DNA of 64,000 nt, taken from assembly GCA_033557465.1 (NCBI GenBank), contig CM066033.1, forward strand, positions 908,822,808-908,886,807, in the 5' to 3' direction. The DNA comes from Ichthyophis bannanicus. Lineage: Eukaryota > Chordata > Amphibia > Gymnophiona > Ichthyophiidae. The notes under the pieces are model-generated. The model made no database searches. It saw only the letters and a list, made by a program, of their open reading frames with translations, and was not told where the DNA came from. The position numbers and the translations under genes are program-made. Positions 45,421 through 56,521 of this stretch are shown piece by piece; within the stretch, counting starts at the first letter, position 1; each line of letters begins with the position of its first letter.

Positions 45421-45424
45421 TTAT

Positions 45425-46020
45425 TTATCTATTTATTTAACAAGGGTTTTTTTTATACTACCTTATCATTTATTCAAAGCAGTTTACACTATAACTTTAA
45501 TCCAGAAAGATACACAGAACAGGGGAAGAATAACTCGGATGCTTTTAGGAAAGGCCAAGTGGCAATCAAGATTCATACGTTGCTAGGGATCCATTATTCA
45601 TAGTTAGTGGAGATAAGGCGGATGGGGGCAGAAATTTATAGTTCTGGGGGATAGAGCTCCACAAACATGGGATGAAGTAACTAAAAGCTGAACAGTGTGT
45701 GAATTCCAACAAGATGACTAATAAATCTGAAATGGGAACTTGGATTGTGTGCAATCTACATGACAGCAGGGCCTTAGGGAGCAAGAGTTTATCAAGGACT
45801 CGGTGATAGAGCAGTGACTCAGAGACTGGCAGAGATTTAGGAGGAGAGTGGGGATGGCTATTGAAAGTGGAAGGATGATGAGATAGCAGGTATTCTAATA
45901 CTGGAGCAAGAGCAGGGAATTAAAGAGTGAATAGGTACTGGGGCGAGAGTGGAAACTTGGTGATGGTGTGGGAGTATGTTTAATGAACTTGGGTTTGAGA
46001 TGGAGCTATAGGCATAAAGT
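45425..46020 (-). mobile_element. Second L2-like 3' end
   Basis: The low end has the inverse of a TAAA tail (TTATTTATCTATTTATTTAA, 45422-45441) followed by AAAGCAGTTTACACT, the inverse of the shared L2 3' end. The minus-strand reading beyond (LLVILLEFTHCSAFSYFIPC) resembles the C-terminal region. Broken. Confidence 0.5.
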
Positions 46021-47049
46021 GAAAACATGGTTAATTGAGAGGGTATATTTATGGACTTTAAAAGACAATTTATTACGACGAGTTCTGATTTTGGGAAGTG
46101 TGGTGTTTTGGGGTTGTATTGTATAGTTTTTATATGATTTGTGCTATTATTTTATATATCTAGGTTGTTTTAATTGTATTAAATTGTTGATTTTATTGTA
46201 TTATATTTTTCTATGCTCTGCTTTTCACTTTTTCTGATTGAAAGAAAATGTATAAGAAGGAGTGTGTTTATCTATATATAGAAAAATAAGATTATCTATT
46301 CCAAGTGTATATGAGCAATAAAAGCACATTTTAGAAATGATGTCCAAGTGAAATCTGGGATGCCCAATCTAGAACATCCCAAAAAATAGGCAAGCACATC
46401 CATGTTCAGGCATGATTTCAGAAACCTGGACATGCTCAACATAGACATCTGTGGGGCCGTTTACACAGATGCCCCTGAAATAGTATTCGAGCCCAGGGAT
46501 GTCTTACAGACATCCAATTGTGGTGCAAACACAACAAAAATTTCCCAATAACCCCAAAATGTCATTGCACTTCTGGAGAGTACAAAGGATGTTGGACTGT
46601 GATCTTCTCTACATGATCTAAGTGTTTTACAGCCCAAATACTTTTCCTGTGCCTATTCGTACCTGGAGCAGGTCTAAATTTGGAAGAAGATGCATAAGTC
46701 TGGAACAAGCTTCTAAAAGCATTAAGACTGGAACTGAATCTTGAAACTTTCTGTAAAAATGTGAAAGCTTGGCTTCTTTTGTGTACATTACAATGGATGG
46801 CTCGAATGGGCCTGAAGTGAACTTCAATGGCCTTATTTGTGATGAGGATATGGGCCCAACATTAAGGATTATTTATGGATATGGAATTTTGAAATATGTC
46901 AGAACTGTTCTTGTATTTTATAGAACTAGTGAGGTAAAAATTCTGTGTTAGTAAGAAGAAAATGTGGTTTTACATTCTATTAGTTTAAAATTTACATTTT
47001 CATGTTATAAGCTACCTTAAACCTTTTGGGGAAAGAAATGGGGTATGAA
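46021..47049. other. No recognised gene
   Basis: AT-rich up to 46330, then an unassigned part with GATGTCC/GGACAT-type words (46340-46520) that may be a decayed small DNA element. Confidence 0.4.
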
Positions 47050-47342
47050 TGTCTTTTTTAAATTAAATTATAACCTGATGTAAACAAAAGTGGAATCACG
47101 AAGCCGATCTGTGTAAATGTAATTATTATTGAACTGTAAATATGTAAATATGTAAACCTAACCTTGAAGGGTCTAACCCTGCGTGGTGTGCCTAACCCTA
47201 AATCTATGTATATATGATCCCAATTTTCCTGTCCTGATTTGACATCTCCCAAATTTGTAATCAAACCGCTGCTGATCGCTGGATGTAGCGGTATATAAGT
47301 GTAAACTAAATAAAATAAAAATAAATAAAATAAATAAATTAA
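47050..47342 (+). mobile_element. LINE/SINE 3' tail (L2-like)
   Basis: It contains AACCGCTGCTGATCGCTGGA then AGCGGTATATAAGTGTAAAC and ends in AAATAAAATAAATAAATT. It is a 3' UTR with its simple tail; no coding part is attached. Confidence 0.55.
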
Positions 47343-47349
47343 ATTGAAC

Positions 47350-47560
47350 ACATTTTTGTCATTGTCGGTTTTGATCACTTTGCTTGTTCCTTTTTCTACA
47401 TCATTTATAAATGTATTAAAAAAACAAACAACAACGCTGGTCCCAGTACAGATCCCTTGGGGACTCCATTATTTATCTTTCACATTTGAAAAAATTGACC
47501 ATTTAGCCCTACTCTCTATTTTCTATCTTTCAACAAGTATCCCCAAGGAGTACTTGAAAA
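47350..47560 (-). mobile_element. CR1 fragment
   Basis: It matches 39320-39485: CATTTATAAATGTATTAAAA, CCCAGTACAGATCCCTTGGG, CTCCATTATTTATCTTTC. Minus-strand reading covers VPQGSVLGP and the region before it. Confidence 0.8.
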
Positions 47561-47940
47561 CAAACTGCCTTCCCAAGCGAGAGAGATTCCCATTTCCACT
47601 ATCCTGTTGCTCCCAGGAAAACCACTGCCCTCTATTAGCTATAAGGACAAGGTAACAAACAGAATTTGACAAGCATTTTTAGTTCTGGAACAGCAGTTTT
47701 AAGCTGCTTGTGTCTAGTGCAGCTCAATATTTACAAATTAATCCACAGATATCCTGATTAAATTTAGACAACTCTCACAGAATCTGAACTGTTAAAAAGT
47801 GACTGCCAACTCAGTCTTCCATGGAACATAGTTTTGGTAGGTCTCTTCTTTAGTCTCTTGGGACTTTTTTTTTTGCTGTTCCTTCTTTCTCCTGCTGTGC
47901 TTCCAGACACTCCATTTTATAGCCTTAATTAGTATCACGT

Positions 47941-48494
47941 GGAGCCCAATTCTGAGACGGGTACATCCACGTAGTCCAGACGTCCCCAAGGAAGACAGGC
48001 CCATTAGGACCACAGGAACGCACACAGAATCGGGCCTGTGGATGACCCAGAATGCTTCTGCCAACTGAGGGGACGTCCTCCATGCAGACGCCTCCACTTC
48101 CTGTGGCTTAGGCCCCCTACTTCCCCACCACCCGACCCACGGCTGGCCAGTCGGGGCCTGAATCTGGCAGCGGGGACCCCCCTGCATCTGGCCCCGGCCC
48201 CACGGAGGGATTCCCGGTCTTGATCGTTGGGTCGGTGCTGCTTATTCCACCTCCAAGGTGGAATAAGCAGCATGTCTCCATGGACACCGCAGGAATGCTG
48301 CTGGGCTAGACTGCCCCCACTCCACCCTGGCCCTGTCTCATCCCTGCCCTCTCCCATCCCCTGACAGCTCTGCCATCCTACTGCTCAGGACGTGTAGGGA
48401 CAGCAGGAGGGGAAATAGGGTCCGGACGGCTTGTGGGGCTACACGTCTTGCGGGTCATGCAGCCCCGCAACCCACATTTCGGAATTGGGCCCAT
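47941..48494. mobile_element. Probable MITE with GCTGCTTAT hairpin
   Basis: The ends GAGCCCAATTCTGAGA (47941) and TCGGAATTGGGCCC (48479-48492) are inverted. The centre has GCTGCTTATTCCACCT facing AGGTGGAATAAGCAGC (48237-48271). It is GC-rich without coding. It is related by the hairpin to 42510-42730. Confidence 0.6.
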
Positions 48495-49033
48495 AGTCTC
48501 AAACTAGTACCTCGAAACTTAGTTCTTATTGGACATTTATTGTTAGGTACTGTTGATTGGCTGAAGGCTTTTCTGACTTAAAGGGAACTAATCTTCCTAT
48601 ATACAAGATGTTAGTTTTGCTATGTAAGATGTTCTTCAGATCTTGGACAGTTATTTCCTCTTCTCAGATGGTCCATGAGACTTTCATCCAGAGGAGGAAG
48701 ACAACTCTGCTACATTATGTAGGCTGTTCAAGAGTTTAGTATGCCAGCTGTCACTGGTCAGGAGTTTCCATTGAGATCCTCTCCTCTATTTTTAAATCAT
48801 CTTAGGTTGACAGTCATTTGTTCTGTGTCTGAGCATAGATAGCTTGCAATTGTACAAAATGTTATGAGGAGTATGAATAGCAAACACAAAAAAATGTTTT
48901 GTGTATTCCTTCCTCTCAAGTATCTCTAAGCTAAACTGAATAATAAATTGCAAATTATCAAATCTAATTATCAGTTATCCCCCCCCCCACCCCAAGCACA
49001 TTCTGCTAATCTAACTTACAAATTTACCAACAG
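48495..49033. other. No recognised feature
   Basis: There is a C run at 48980-48990. No repeat ends or domains are visible. Confidence 0.45.
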
Positions 49034-49277
49034 TCCTGTAGATTCAGGGAGCTATAATCAAGTCAGAGGTGCTGTAGGGAGACTGCCTATTTGGAGTTCT
49101 CCCTTCACAGAATCCTATGTCGGAGCTGAAGTGAAGAGATGCTTTGAGGTGCCTTGCAGGTCACTTGAGCGAATTGTTGCCAATAAGCTTGAAATGAGGA
49201 AGAAGAGGTATCCTGGACTGGAGACTGAAAGTAGTAGACATGTAGAGGGAAAAATACAAGAAGTTCCAAGTCTTTCG
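49034..49277 (+). CDS. Weak candidate host exon
   Basis: A frame without stops (PVDSGSYNQVRGAVGR, GAEVKRCFEVPCRSLERIVA, NKLEMRKKRYPGLETESS) is preceded by TTTACCAACAG, a possible acceptor, and followed by TCG/GTATAC, a poor donor. I recognise no protein. It does not join in frame to the candidate at 51245. It may be a chance frame. Confidence 0.2.
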
Positions 49278-49469
49278 GTATACTTTTGTCTTTTCATTTT
49301 GTCTTTGAGGATAACAGTTTTTATTCTGCTTTTAATTGCCCAGTAAAACTCTCTCTAGTAACTGGGTTAAAACTATGAGATAGCATAGATCCCATAGCTG
49401 CAGTATATGATGATTTCCTTATTGAGGACTAGTGATCTTCTGCCTTCCTTTCAAATGCAGTGTGTGCCT

Positions 49470-49665
49470 TTGAGTCCATGCTGACTCCGGCAACCCAGCA
49501 ACTCCTGGTTTTCTTGGCAGTGTGACTGGAAGCAAATTGCCAGGCCTTTCTTCTGAGGCAACGCAGGGTTAAATGAATAGCCCAAGGTGTACTAGTGAGA
49601 ATCAAACCCTGGTCTAATAGGTTATCAAGCCACTAATCTAACCATTAAGCTACTCCTCCACCCCT
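49470..49665 (-). mobile_element. tRNA-derived SINE, minus strand
   Basis: The minus strand reads GGAGTAGCTTAATGGTTAGA at the head, then a B box (GACCAGGGTTTGATTCTC). The body has TTGCCTCAGAAGAAAGGCC and the end shares GAGTCCATGCTGACTCCGG with 35283-35305. Confidence 0.75.
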
Positions 49666-49669
49666 CTGA

Positions 49670-49875
49670 TTGTTTTGAAGTATGCGATTTTTAGACCTTT
49701 ATTGAAAAAGAGCCCTTTAGATGTGGTCTCTTATTGGCCAGTTACTGAGCTACCTTGTTTGGGTATGTTTATTGTAAGGACTTTTTGTAGCAATTGTTTA
49801 GCTGGAAAAACAGAAGCACCTTCATCCATTTTAAAGGTTAGATCACTCCATCTGGGCCAAGGCTCTTCCAGCTTG
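49670..49875 (+). mobile_element. L2-like RT fragment
   Basis: It reads LKYAIFRPLLKKSPLDVVSY, WPVTELPCLGM, where L2-type RTs have KxAxVRPLLKKPSLDP, NYRPVSNLPFLGK. Truncated on both sides, it follows a SINE head. Confidence 0.55.
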
Positions 49876-51244
49876 GGGTTCTTTTTAACCTGCTTTCTAG
49901 CTGGATTTTATACTTGCCTCAGTAAACTTTCATTGGATTAGAACAATAATTTCATGTGCTAAGAGTTTTATTTAACTGCCTGTTAAACAGATTCGCAAAG
50001 GTGTAGATGCACTTGCTTCCCATCTCTCAAACCCACCTTAATGAATCACCATGGCTGTAGTACTCAAGGCATACCCCTTTTCCAAGTGAAGATATGTTTA
50101 ACAGATACCATTATGTACTGTGCTGAAGGGTTTTTATAACCATTAACTAAAATAATTTAACTCCAGTATCATGACTTTCCAGGTCCTTAACAGCAGTTGC
50201 TAAGGGGTCAATCTGTGCCAAAATTAGTACTGAAAACCAGGTAATAGTTGACTAGAACATGTCCAAAATTACCACTTCCTGCAGTTTATCAACAGTCACT
50301 CTTCTATCATAAAAATCTTCTCCTTCAGAACAATTCAGTCTAAAGTAAAATGATGAACTTATGATGATAATGGAATCTATTCTCCACAAAACACTGAGAA
50401 AGCCTGATTCTTCCTGGTTGGACTTAGCCCAGGGCCACAATTTCTTTCTAACCCAAAATTCAATGAGAGCAATTCTTCCTCTGCCCAGAGATGTTCCTTC
50501 AGACACCTACTGAGGCAAACATCCTCTGCCAGTTGACAGTAGGACAAATAAAAAAATGGAAAAATGCCTGTTCTCAGCTACCCTAAAATGCTGGAAATCA
50601 CATTAACTGTCTGCAATGGCCATTTTGGAACAACAGAGTAGCATTACATTTTAATGTTCTCTTGTATAAATTCATGTTTTATCAGGGATTTGAAAAGAAT
50701 AGAGAAAAATAACAAAGTAAGGATCAAAATCAGGTAGAGTGACCTTATGTACTTGAGGTCTATAATTTATACATTTGCAATATGCTTGAATTGCTATTGA
50801 TTACCTTTCAGTTAATGAATAGGAAAGTTTGTTTACATCGGTACACATTGTTACCTAAGAGATAGTGGATATAAGGTTTAAATTCAGGAGTAATATGGTT
50901 TATTAATCTACCAAATAAAAAAGAATTAGGTGCAGTTGCCCAGTGATGTATTAAAAATAACTCTAGCATATTTCAAGCTCATGATACATAAACACATCAG
51001 TTTACTCAATTGCTACTATTATATCACTATGGCCAGGAGTTAGCATCAACTCAAGTACACTTAACAACAACTAGCATACGCAGCACTGTACAGTAGACCT
51101 ATGAGATAGTCCCTTCTCCAAAAAGCTTACAATCTATTCAAGAGAGATAAACAGAACAAACAAGGGACTAGGGATTTTTCTTAAGGGAAATGATTAAAAA
51201 CATTTGGGAGATCCTGTTTGTTTTAAAAGCTCTTGTCTTCTCAG
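49876..51244. other. Mostly unassigned
   Basis: No domain is visible. 51020-51080 (CAACTCAAGTACACTTAACAA) is the RTE-like tail again. The minus-strand frame 50506-50252 has no recognised motif. Confidence 0.4.
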
Positions 51245-51374
51245 GCTAAAGAGGGCTGGGAATGATGTGGGGACAGTTGTGTATGCTCTGGATGCAAAAT
51301 TCATAGCATCCAGCAATGAGAGTCTTGAAGGACTAGAAAGAGGGACTGTTACTTCTGAAGAGAACTCTGCAATT
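51245..51374 (+). CDS. Candidate internal exon of an unknown host gene
   Basis: The segment has a pyrimidine-rich lead TCTTGTCTTCTCAG (acceptor) and a strong donor ATT/GTGAGTAT. In one frame it is open for 43 codons: LKRAGNDVGTVVYALDAKF, then ASSNESLEGLERGTVTSEE. Length (130 bp) and splice signals are ordinary for an internal exon. I do not recognise the protein and no partner exon in frame is visible. It may equally be non-coding or chance. Confidence 0.35.
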
Positions 51375-51464
51375 GTGAGTATATACTTCTGGGAATTTTT
51401 CTGAAAGGAATTTTTTTCTTTTAAAGCTAATTAATCTGTGAACCCACTATTTTTTGTTAAATCA

Positions 51465-51850
51465 GTCAGGGCCTAGTAGCAGCAGTTTAAGATTCAATTT
51501 AAAACACAGAAGAGAACTTTCTGGTTACCTTTCATACCCAGTAGAGAGCTGTAGTTTAAATTTCATAGTCACTCAGGGCCTAGCATCAGCAAAGTACTTT
51601 TAGTTTCAATTTAAAACACAGAAGAGAGCTTTCTGGTTAATTTTAGAATCCAGCAGAGAGCTTGTAGTTTAAATTTCATAGTCACTCTGGGCCTAGCAGC
51701 AGCAAAGTACTTTTAGTTTCAATTTAAAACACAGAAAAGAGCTTTCTGGTTAAATTTGGAATCCAGCAGAGAGCTTGTAGTTTAAATTTCATAATAGGTT
51801 AGAGCCAAGCAGCAGCAAAGAGCTATAATTTAAATCAAATCAGAACATAG
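51465..51850. repeat. Tandem repeat, ~113-bp unit
   Basis: The unit is marked by GGGCCTAGCAGCAGCAAAG, then CAATTTAAAACACAGAA, CTTTCTGGTTAA, CAGAGAGCTTGTAGTTTAA. Copies start near 51469, 51576, 51689 and 51802 (spacing 107, 113, 113), the last partial. It lies directly before the CR1 ORF1 end, so it is probably the 5' UTR of that CR1 and could act as a monomer-type promoter. Confidence 0.85.
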
Positions 51851-51902
51851 CTTACCTCAGCAGCACAGGACAGGGTACTGTGTAGCAGCCCTCTTTTAAT
51901 AA

Positions 51903-52169
51903 GTGTTGAAATCCAGAACTTCCAGGGTAGCGTTCTCCGAAATGCTTCCCGTTCCACGCGCAGGACCCAAAAGGCAGGCAGAGCTCTGGAGTCTCAATGC
52001 GTGGATGAGACGATGGTGCAGAGATGAGGGGTTTGGATTTGTTAGGAACTGGGGAACATTCTGGGGAAAGGAGGGGCTCTTCCGAAGGGATGGGCTTCAC
52101 CTTAACCGGGATGGAACCAGGCTGCTGGCATTAACCTTTAAAAAGGAGATAGAGCAGCTTTTAAACTAG
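51903..52169 (+). pseudogene. CR1 ORF1, C-terminal piece
   Basis: It has 88 residues. It includes LNAWMRRWCRDEGFGFVRNW and LFRRDGLHLNRDGTRLLALT. The D-G-L-H-L block is the final catalytic segment of SGNH-type hydrolase folds in CR1 ORF1. The GDS and GTND blocks that should precede it are missing, in contrast to 13250-13930. It ends 35 bp before ORF2. Confidence 0.85.
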
Positions 52170-52204
52170 ATAATAGGGGAAAGCCGACAGTCGCCCAAGA
52201 GCGC

Positions 52205-55168
52205 ATGGTTCGGAAGAATGTATCCATGAAGGATACTACAAAAAGTAGAGAGGTTCCAAAAAAGAGTAAAGTAGCCCAAATGCCCTCGAGTATGGAGCAG
52301 ACAGAGCTTAAAGATCCCAAATTACCCATGTCTACCAATAGCCAAATTAATATGAATAAAATACAGTCTCTAAAATGCTTGTATGCAAATGCTAGAAGTC
52401 TAAAAAACAAGATGGGAGAGTTAGAATATATAGCACTAAATGAGAGGTTAGATATGATTGGACTATCAGAGACATGGTGGAAGGAAGACAACCAGTGGGA
52501 CACTGTGATACCTGGGTACAAGCTATATCGTAATGATAGAGCTGATCAAATTGGTGGAGGGGTTGCGCTCTATGTTAGAGAGGGCATTGAGTCAGAAAGG
52601 ATTAAAGTTTTGCAAGAAACAAAATTTGCTGTAGAATCTCTATGGATTGAAATTCCATGTAAAAAGGGGAAGGCGATGGCAGTGGGGGTGTACTATCATC
52701 CGCCTGGCCAGAATGACCAAATGGATGATGAAATGCTCAAAGAAATCAAGGAAGCTAGCAAAGGTTACAGTGCAGTAATAATAATGGGTGATTTCAATTA
52801 CCCCGGTATCGACTGGGTCAGTGTCATGGCAGGACATGCTAGGGAGATAAAGTTCCTAGATGAAATAAATGACTGCTTCTTGGAGCAGCTAGTTCATGAA
52901 CCGACCAGAGGGGAAGCAATATTAGACCTAGTCCTTAGTGGAACACCAGATGTAGTGCAAGAGATAAGGGTGTTGGGGCCACTTGGCAATAGTGATCATA
53001 GCATGATTGCCTTTGATTTAATTAGTGGAGGAGGGATAGTAAGGAAATCCACAGTACTACCTTTTAACTTTTGAAAGGGAGACTATGATAAAATGAGGAA
53101 AACAGTTAAGAAAAAACTAAAAGGAGCCGTTGCAAAGGTTAAAGACTTACATCAAGCTTGGGTGTTGTTTAAAAATACTATCTTGGAAGCCCAAGCCAGC
53201 TTTATTCCACGCTTTAAGAAAAGTGGAAGGAAGTCAAAAAAACTGCCAGCATGGTTTAAAAGTGAGGTCAGAGAGGCTGTTGTTGCCAAAAAAGCATCTT
53301 TCAGGAAATGGAAAAAAGAGCCAAACGACAAAACCTGGAAACAGCACAAGCACTGGCAAGTCAAATGCAAGGCATTAATAAAGCAGGCAAAGGGAGAATT
53401 TGAGAAGAAGCTTGCTGCGGAAGCAAAAACACGAAATAAAGATTTTTTCAAGTACATTTGCAGCAAAAAACCTGTGAGAGAGTCAGTTGGTCCATTAGAT
53501 GATAGAGGCGTTAAAGGGGCACTAAGAGGTGACAAGGCGATAGCAGAGAGACTGAATGAATTCTTTGCTTCGGTCTTTACTGAGGAAGATATAGGGATGT
53601 TACCCACGACTGAAGTGGTATTTAAAGGTGCAGAAGAATTGAAGGCAATATCGATACATCGGGAAGATGTATTACAACTATTAGATAAACTGAACAGTAG
53701 CAAATCACCTGGGCCGGATGGTATACATCCAAGGGTGTTGAAAGAACTGAAATATGAGATTGCAGACCTGCTATTAGTAATCTGTGAACTATCATTAAAA
53801 CCATATCTAATTCCTGAAGACTGGAGGATAGCCAATGTAACACCAATTTTTAAAAAGGGTTCCAGGGGTGATCCAGGAAACTACAGACCGGTGAGCTTGA
53901 CGTCAGTACCGGGAAAAATGGTAGAAACCATCATAAAGAATACAATTATTCAACATTTAGATAGTCATGGCCTAATGGGAGACAGCCAACATGGCTTTAG
54001 ACAAGGAAGATCTTGCCTTACTAATCTGTTATGTTTTTTTGAAGGTGTGAATAAACAGGTGGACAAAGGTGAGTCAGTTGATATAGTGTATCTTAACTTT
54101 CAGAAAGCCTTTGACAAGGTCCCTCATCAGAGACTTTTGGCAAAACTAAAGAGTCATGGGATGGGAGGCAGTGTACTACAGTGGATCAGGAACTGGTTAA
54201 AAGATAGGAAGCAGAGGGTAGGGCTAAATGGCCAATTTTCCCAATGGAGAAAGGTGAATAGTGGTGTACCCCAGGGATCTGTGCTGGGTCCTCTGCTTTT
54301 TGACATATTCATAAATGACCTGGAAAGTGGAATAACGAGTGAGGTTATCAAATTTGCAAATGACACAAAACTATTTAAAGTTGTTAAAACCCAAGAGGAT
54401 TGTGGAAAATTGCAAGAGGATCTTGATAAATTGGAAGACTGGGCATCAAAATGGCAGATGAAATTTAATGTGGACAAGTGCAAAGTTATGCACCTAGGGA
54501 AGAACAACCCAAACTATGGTTACACGATGCAAGGTTCCATTTTAGGAACCACCACACAGGAAAAAGATTTAGGCGTCATTGTGGATAACATGTTAAAACC
54601 CTCGGCCCAGTGTGCAGCGGCGGCCAAGAGAGCAAATAGAATGCTAGGTATCATAAGGAAAGGAATGGAAAATAAAACAAAAGATATTATAATGCCTCTA
54701 TATCGTTCCATGGTGAGACCGCACCTTGAATATTGTGTGCAATTCTGGTCGCCGTATCTTAAAAAGGATATAGCGATTTTAGAAAAGGTTCAGAAAAGAG
54801 CCACCAAAATGGTAAAGGGGATGGAAGGATACTCCTATGAAGAAAGGCTAAAAAGGTTAGGGCTCTTTAACCTGGAAAAGAGACGGCTGAGGGGAGATAT
54901 GATAGAAGTCTATAAATTAATGAACGGAGTGGAACGGGTAAATGTAGATCGATTGTTTACGTTATCAGAATATAGAAAGACTAGGGGACATGCAATGAAG
55001 CTACAGGGTAAACTATTTAAGACTAATAAAAGAAAATATTTTTTCACTCAACGTGTAATCAAACTCTGGAATTTGTTACCAGAGGATGTAGTAAAGGCTG
55101 TTAGTGTTGCTGGGTTTAAAAAAGGTTTGGACAAGTTCCTGGAGGAAAAGTCCATATACCATTATTAA
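52205..55168 (+). pseudogene. CR1 ORF2: endonuclease and RT, one stop
   Basis: One frame of 987 codons with a single TGA (53072-53074) dividing it. The first part is an APE-type endonuclease: LKCLYANARSLKNKM, GLSETWWKED, IIMGDFNYPGIDW and GNSDHSMIAFD, all catalytic blocks present. The second part is RT: GNYRPVSLTSVPGKM, QHGFRQGRSCLTNLL, GVPQGSVLGPLLF, then the CR1 C-terminus [18 protein letters not shown] and LWNLLPEDVVKA. Two key sites are changed: motif A reads YLNFQKAFD instead of YLDFQKAFD, and motif C reads FANDTK instead of FADDTK. Sister copies at 31216 and 38375 keep the Asp in motif C. The enzyme would be dead. Confidence 0.93.
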
Positions 55169-55345
55169 GAAGGGACCCAGGATATCAATGCTTGACCCAG
55201 TACAAGCATTGTGGAACCTGTGTCTTTTAGGGAAACTGCTAGGTACATATGACCTAGATTGGCCACTGTTGGAAACAGGATACTGGGCTTGATGGACCTT
55301 GGTCTGACCCAGTATGGCATATCTTATGTTCTTATGTTCTTATTC
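55169..55345 (+). other. CR1 3' UTR and tail
   Basis: It contains GGACCCAGGATATCAATGC, GGCCACTGTTGGAAACAGG and CTTGGTCTGACCCAGTATGG, ending in repeated TTATGTTC. The sequence recurs at 23085, 32930, 38394 and 55494. Confidence 0.9.
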
Positions 55346-55486
55346 TTTTAAGATAATGAACAAAGACCTGCTTACAGTCCAGAGTATTGTTTTTTTCATT
55401 TATAGTAAATATGTGACCACCTCTGGCAGGAATACAGATGAATGTAAACTACAATTTTTTTATGATGAACATAACAATGTAAGAAC

Positions 55487-55812
55487 ATAAGATATGCCTT
55501 ACTGGGTCAGACCAAGGTCCATCAAGCCCAGTATCCTGTTTCCAACAGTGACCCATCCAGATCACAAGTACCTAGCAGGTTCCCAGAAGGCACACAGGTT
55601 CTACAATGCTTGTTCTGGGACAAGCAGTGGATTTCCTGGGTCCTCTTTAATAATGGTTTATGGACCTTTCCTTCAGGAACTTGTCCAAATCTTTTTTAAA
55701 CCCAGCTACACTAAAGCTTTTACTACATCGTTGAGTGAAAAAATATTTTCTCTTATTAGTCTTAAATGGGTTACATTGTAGCCTCATTGCATGTGCCCTA
55801 GTCTTTCTGCTT
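55487..55812 (-). mobile_element. CR1 3' end, minus strand
   Basis: It has the inverse of the CR1 3' UTR (ACTGGGTCAGACCAAGGTCC at 55501) and the C-terminal frame SRKTRAHAMRLQCNPFKTNK, RKYFFTQR on the minus strand. It stands tail-to-tail with the large CR1. It breaks into DIRS sequence at about 55812. Confidence 0.9.
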
Positions 55813-55814
55813 TT

Positions 55815-56035
55815 TGAGATCCAGTGAGCACAGCCAGACACTTTGGTCAAGTAGGAGGAGATGAAGGGGAACTTCTCTTTGTAAAGAAATAAGTTCAGGT
55901 TTCTGAAAGTGAAGGTAGAATGCAATCCTCTTGGTTTTTTTGGAATGAGGAATAACCTGTAATAGAATCCCAGATTCTTTTCCTGTATTGGGACAGGTTA
56001 TATTCCATTAACTTGCAGAATAAGTAGGACTTTTC
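55815..56035 (-). mobile_element. Diverged DIRS RT fragment
   Basis: The minus strand has WLCSLDLKKQKD-like motif A sequence near 55830 and an LIPK-like stretch near 55940 (inverse of TTTTTTTGGAATGAGGAATA). It is similar to, but clearly more distant than, the RT of copies A, B and D. Confidence 0.6.
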
Positions 56036-56145
56036 ATGAAGGAAACAGATGTGTTTTTCAAGTACTGTAGTTAAATCTAAGCCTTTGGAGGGGGGGAGGG
56101 AAACTGATTTAAATCTGAGATTTCATAAAACTGAGTTCTCACAAA

Positions 56146-56334
56146 GCATAGTTACTCACCTGTAACAGGTGATCTCCGGGAACAGCAGAAATTTAGTCTT
56201 CGCATATGGGTATCGTCGGAACCGACGGAGCCTGCGCGGGAACACTCCCCAGCAGCCAATAGGAAAGCTTTTGGCAGCATCCCACAGCGCCTGCGTGCTG
56301 CCTTCCCGCCTTTCCCAAATGTCCCTCTCCAGTT
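56146..56334. repeat. DIRS-D right terminal repeat
   Basis: 26 unique outer bases (GCATAGTTACTCACC, palindrome at 56157-56171) are followed by 163 bp that are the inverse of 62158-62322. Confidence 0.9.
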
Positions 56335-56424
56335 GAGTTTAAAGCTGAGACAAAAGAGAGAGGGAAAGAGAGAAAGAGAGAGAGATAAGAGAGATACAAC
56401 TCCTAGGGGAGGTGGGTGGGTTGT

Positions 56425-56521
56425 GAAGACTAAATTCCTGCTGTTCCCGGAGATCACCTTTTACAGGTGAGTAACTATGCTATCTCCAGAAACAAGCAGG
56501 AATGTAGTCTTCACATATGGG
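56425..56521. repeat. DIRS-D internal complementary region
   Basis: 56425-56480 is the inverse of the right end (56146-56205). 56481-56521 (TATCTCCAGAAACAAGCAGG and on) is identical in sense to the left terminus as read on the minus strand, with one or two differences. The two outer ends are thus joined here at 56480/56481. In DIRS elements this region is proposed to pair with both ends of the linear copy so they can be ligated into a circle. Confidence 0.92.

Larger units (their letters stand above)
51465..55345 (+). mobile_element. Best-preserved CR1 LINE of the window
   Basis: Layout: tandem-repeat leader, C-terminal piece of ORF1 (51903-52169), a 35-bp gap, ORF2 with endonuclease and RT (52205-55168), 3' UTR, and a tail with the repeated TTATGTTC unit (55323-55345). 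ORF1 lacks its N-terminal half. A second CR1 3' end in the opposite orientation follows at 55487. Confidence 0.93.

Noticed and set aside
51465..51850. CRISPR-like array
   Set aside because: The units of ~113 bp are contiguous without unique spacers, and the genome is eukaryotic.
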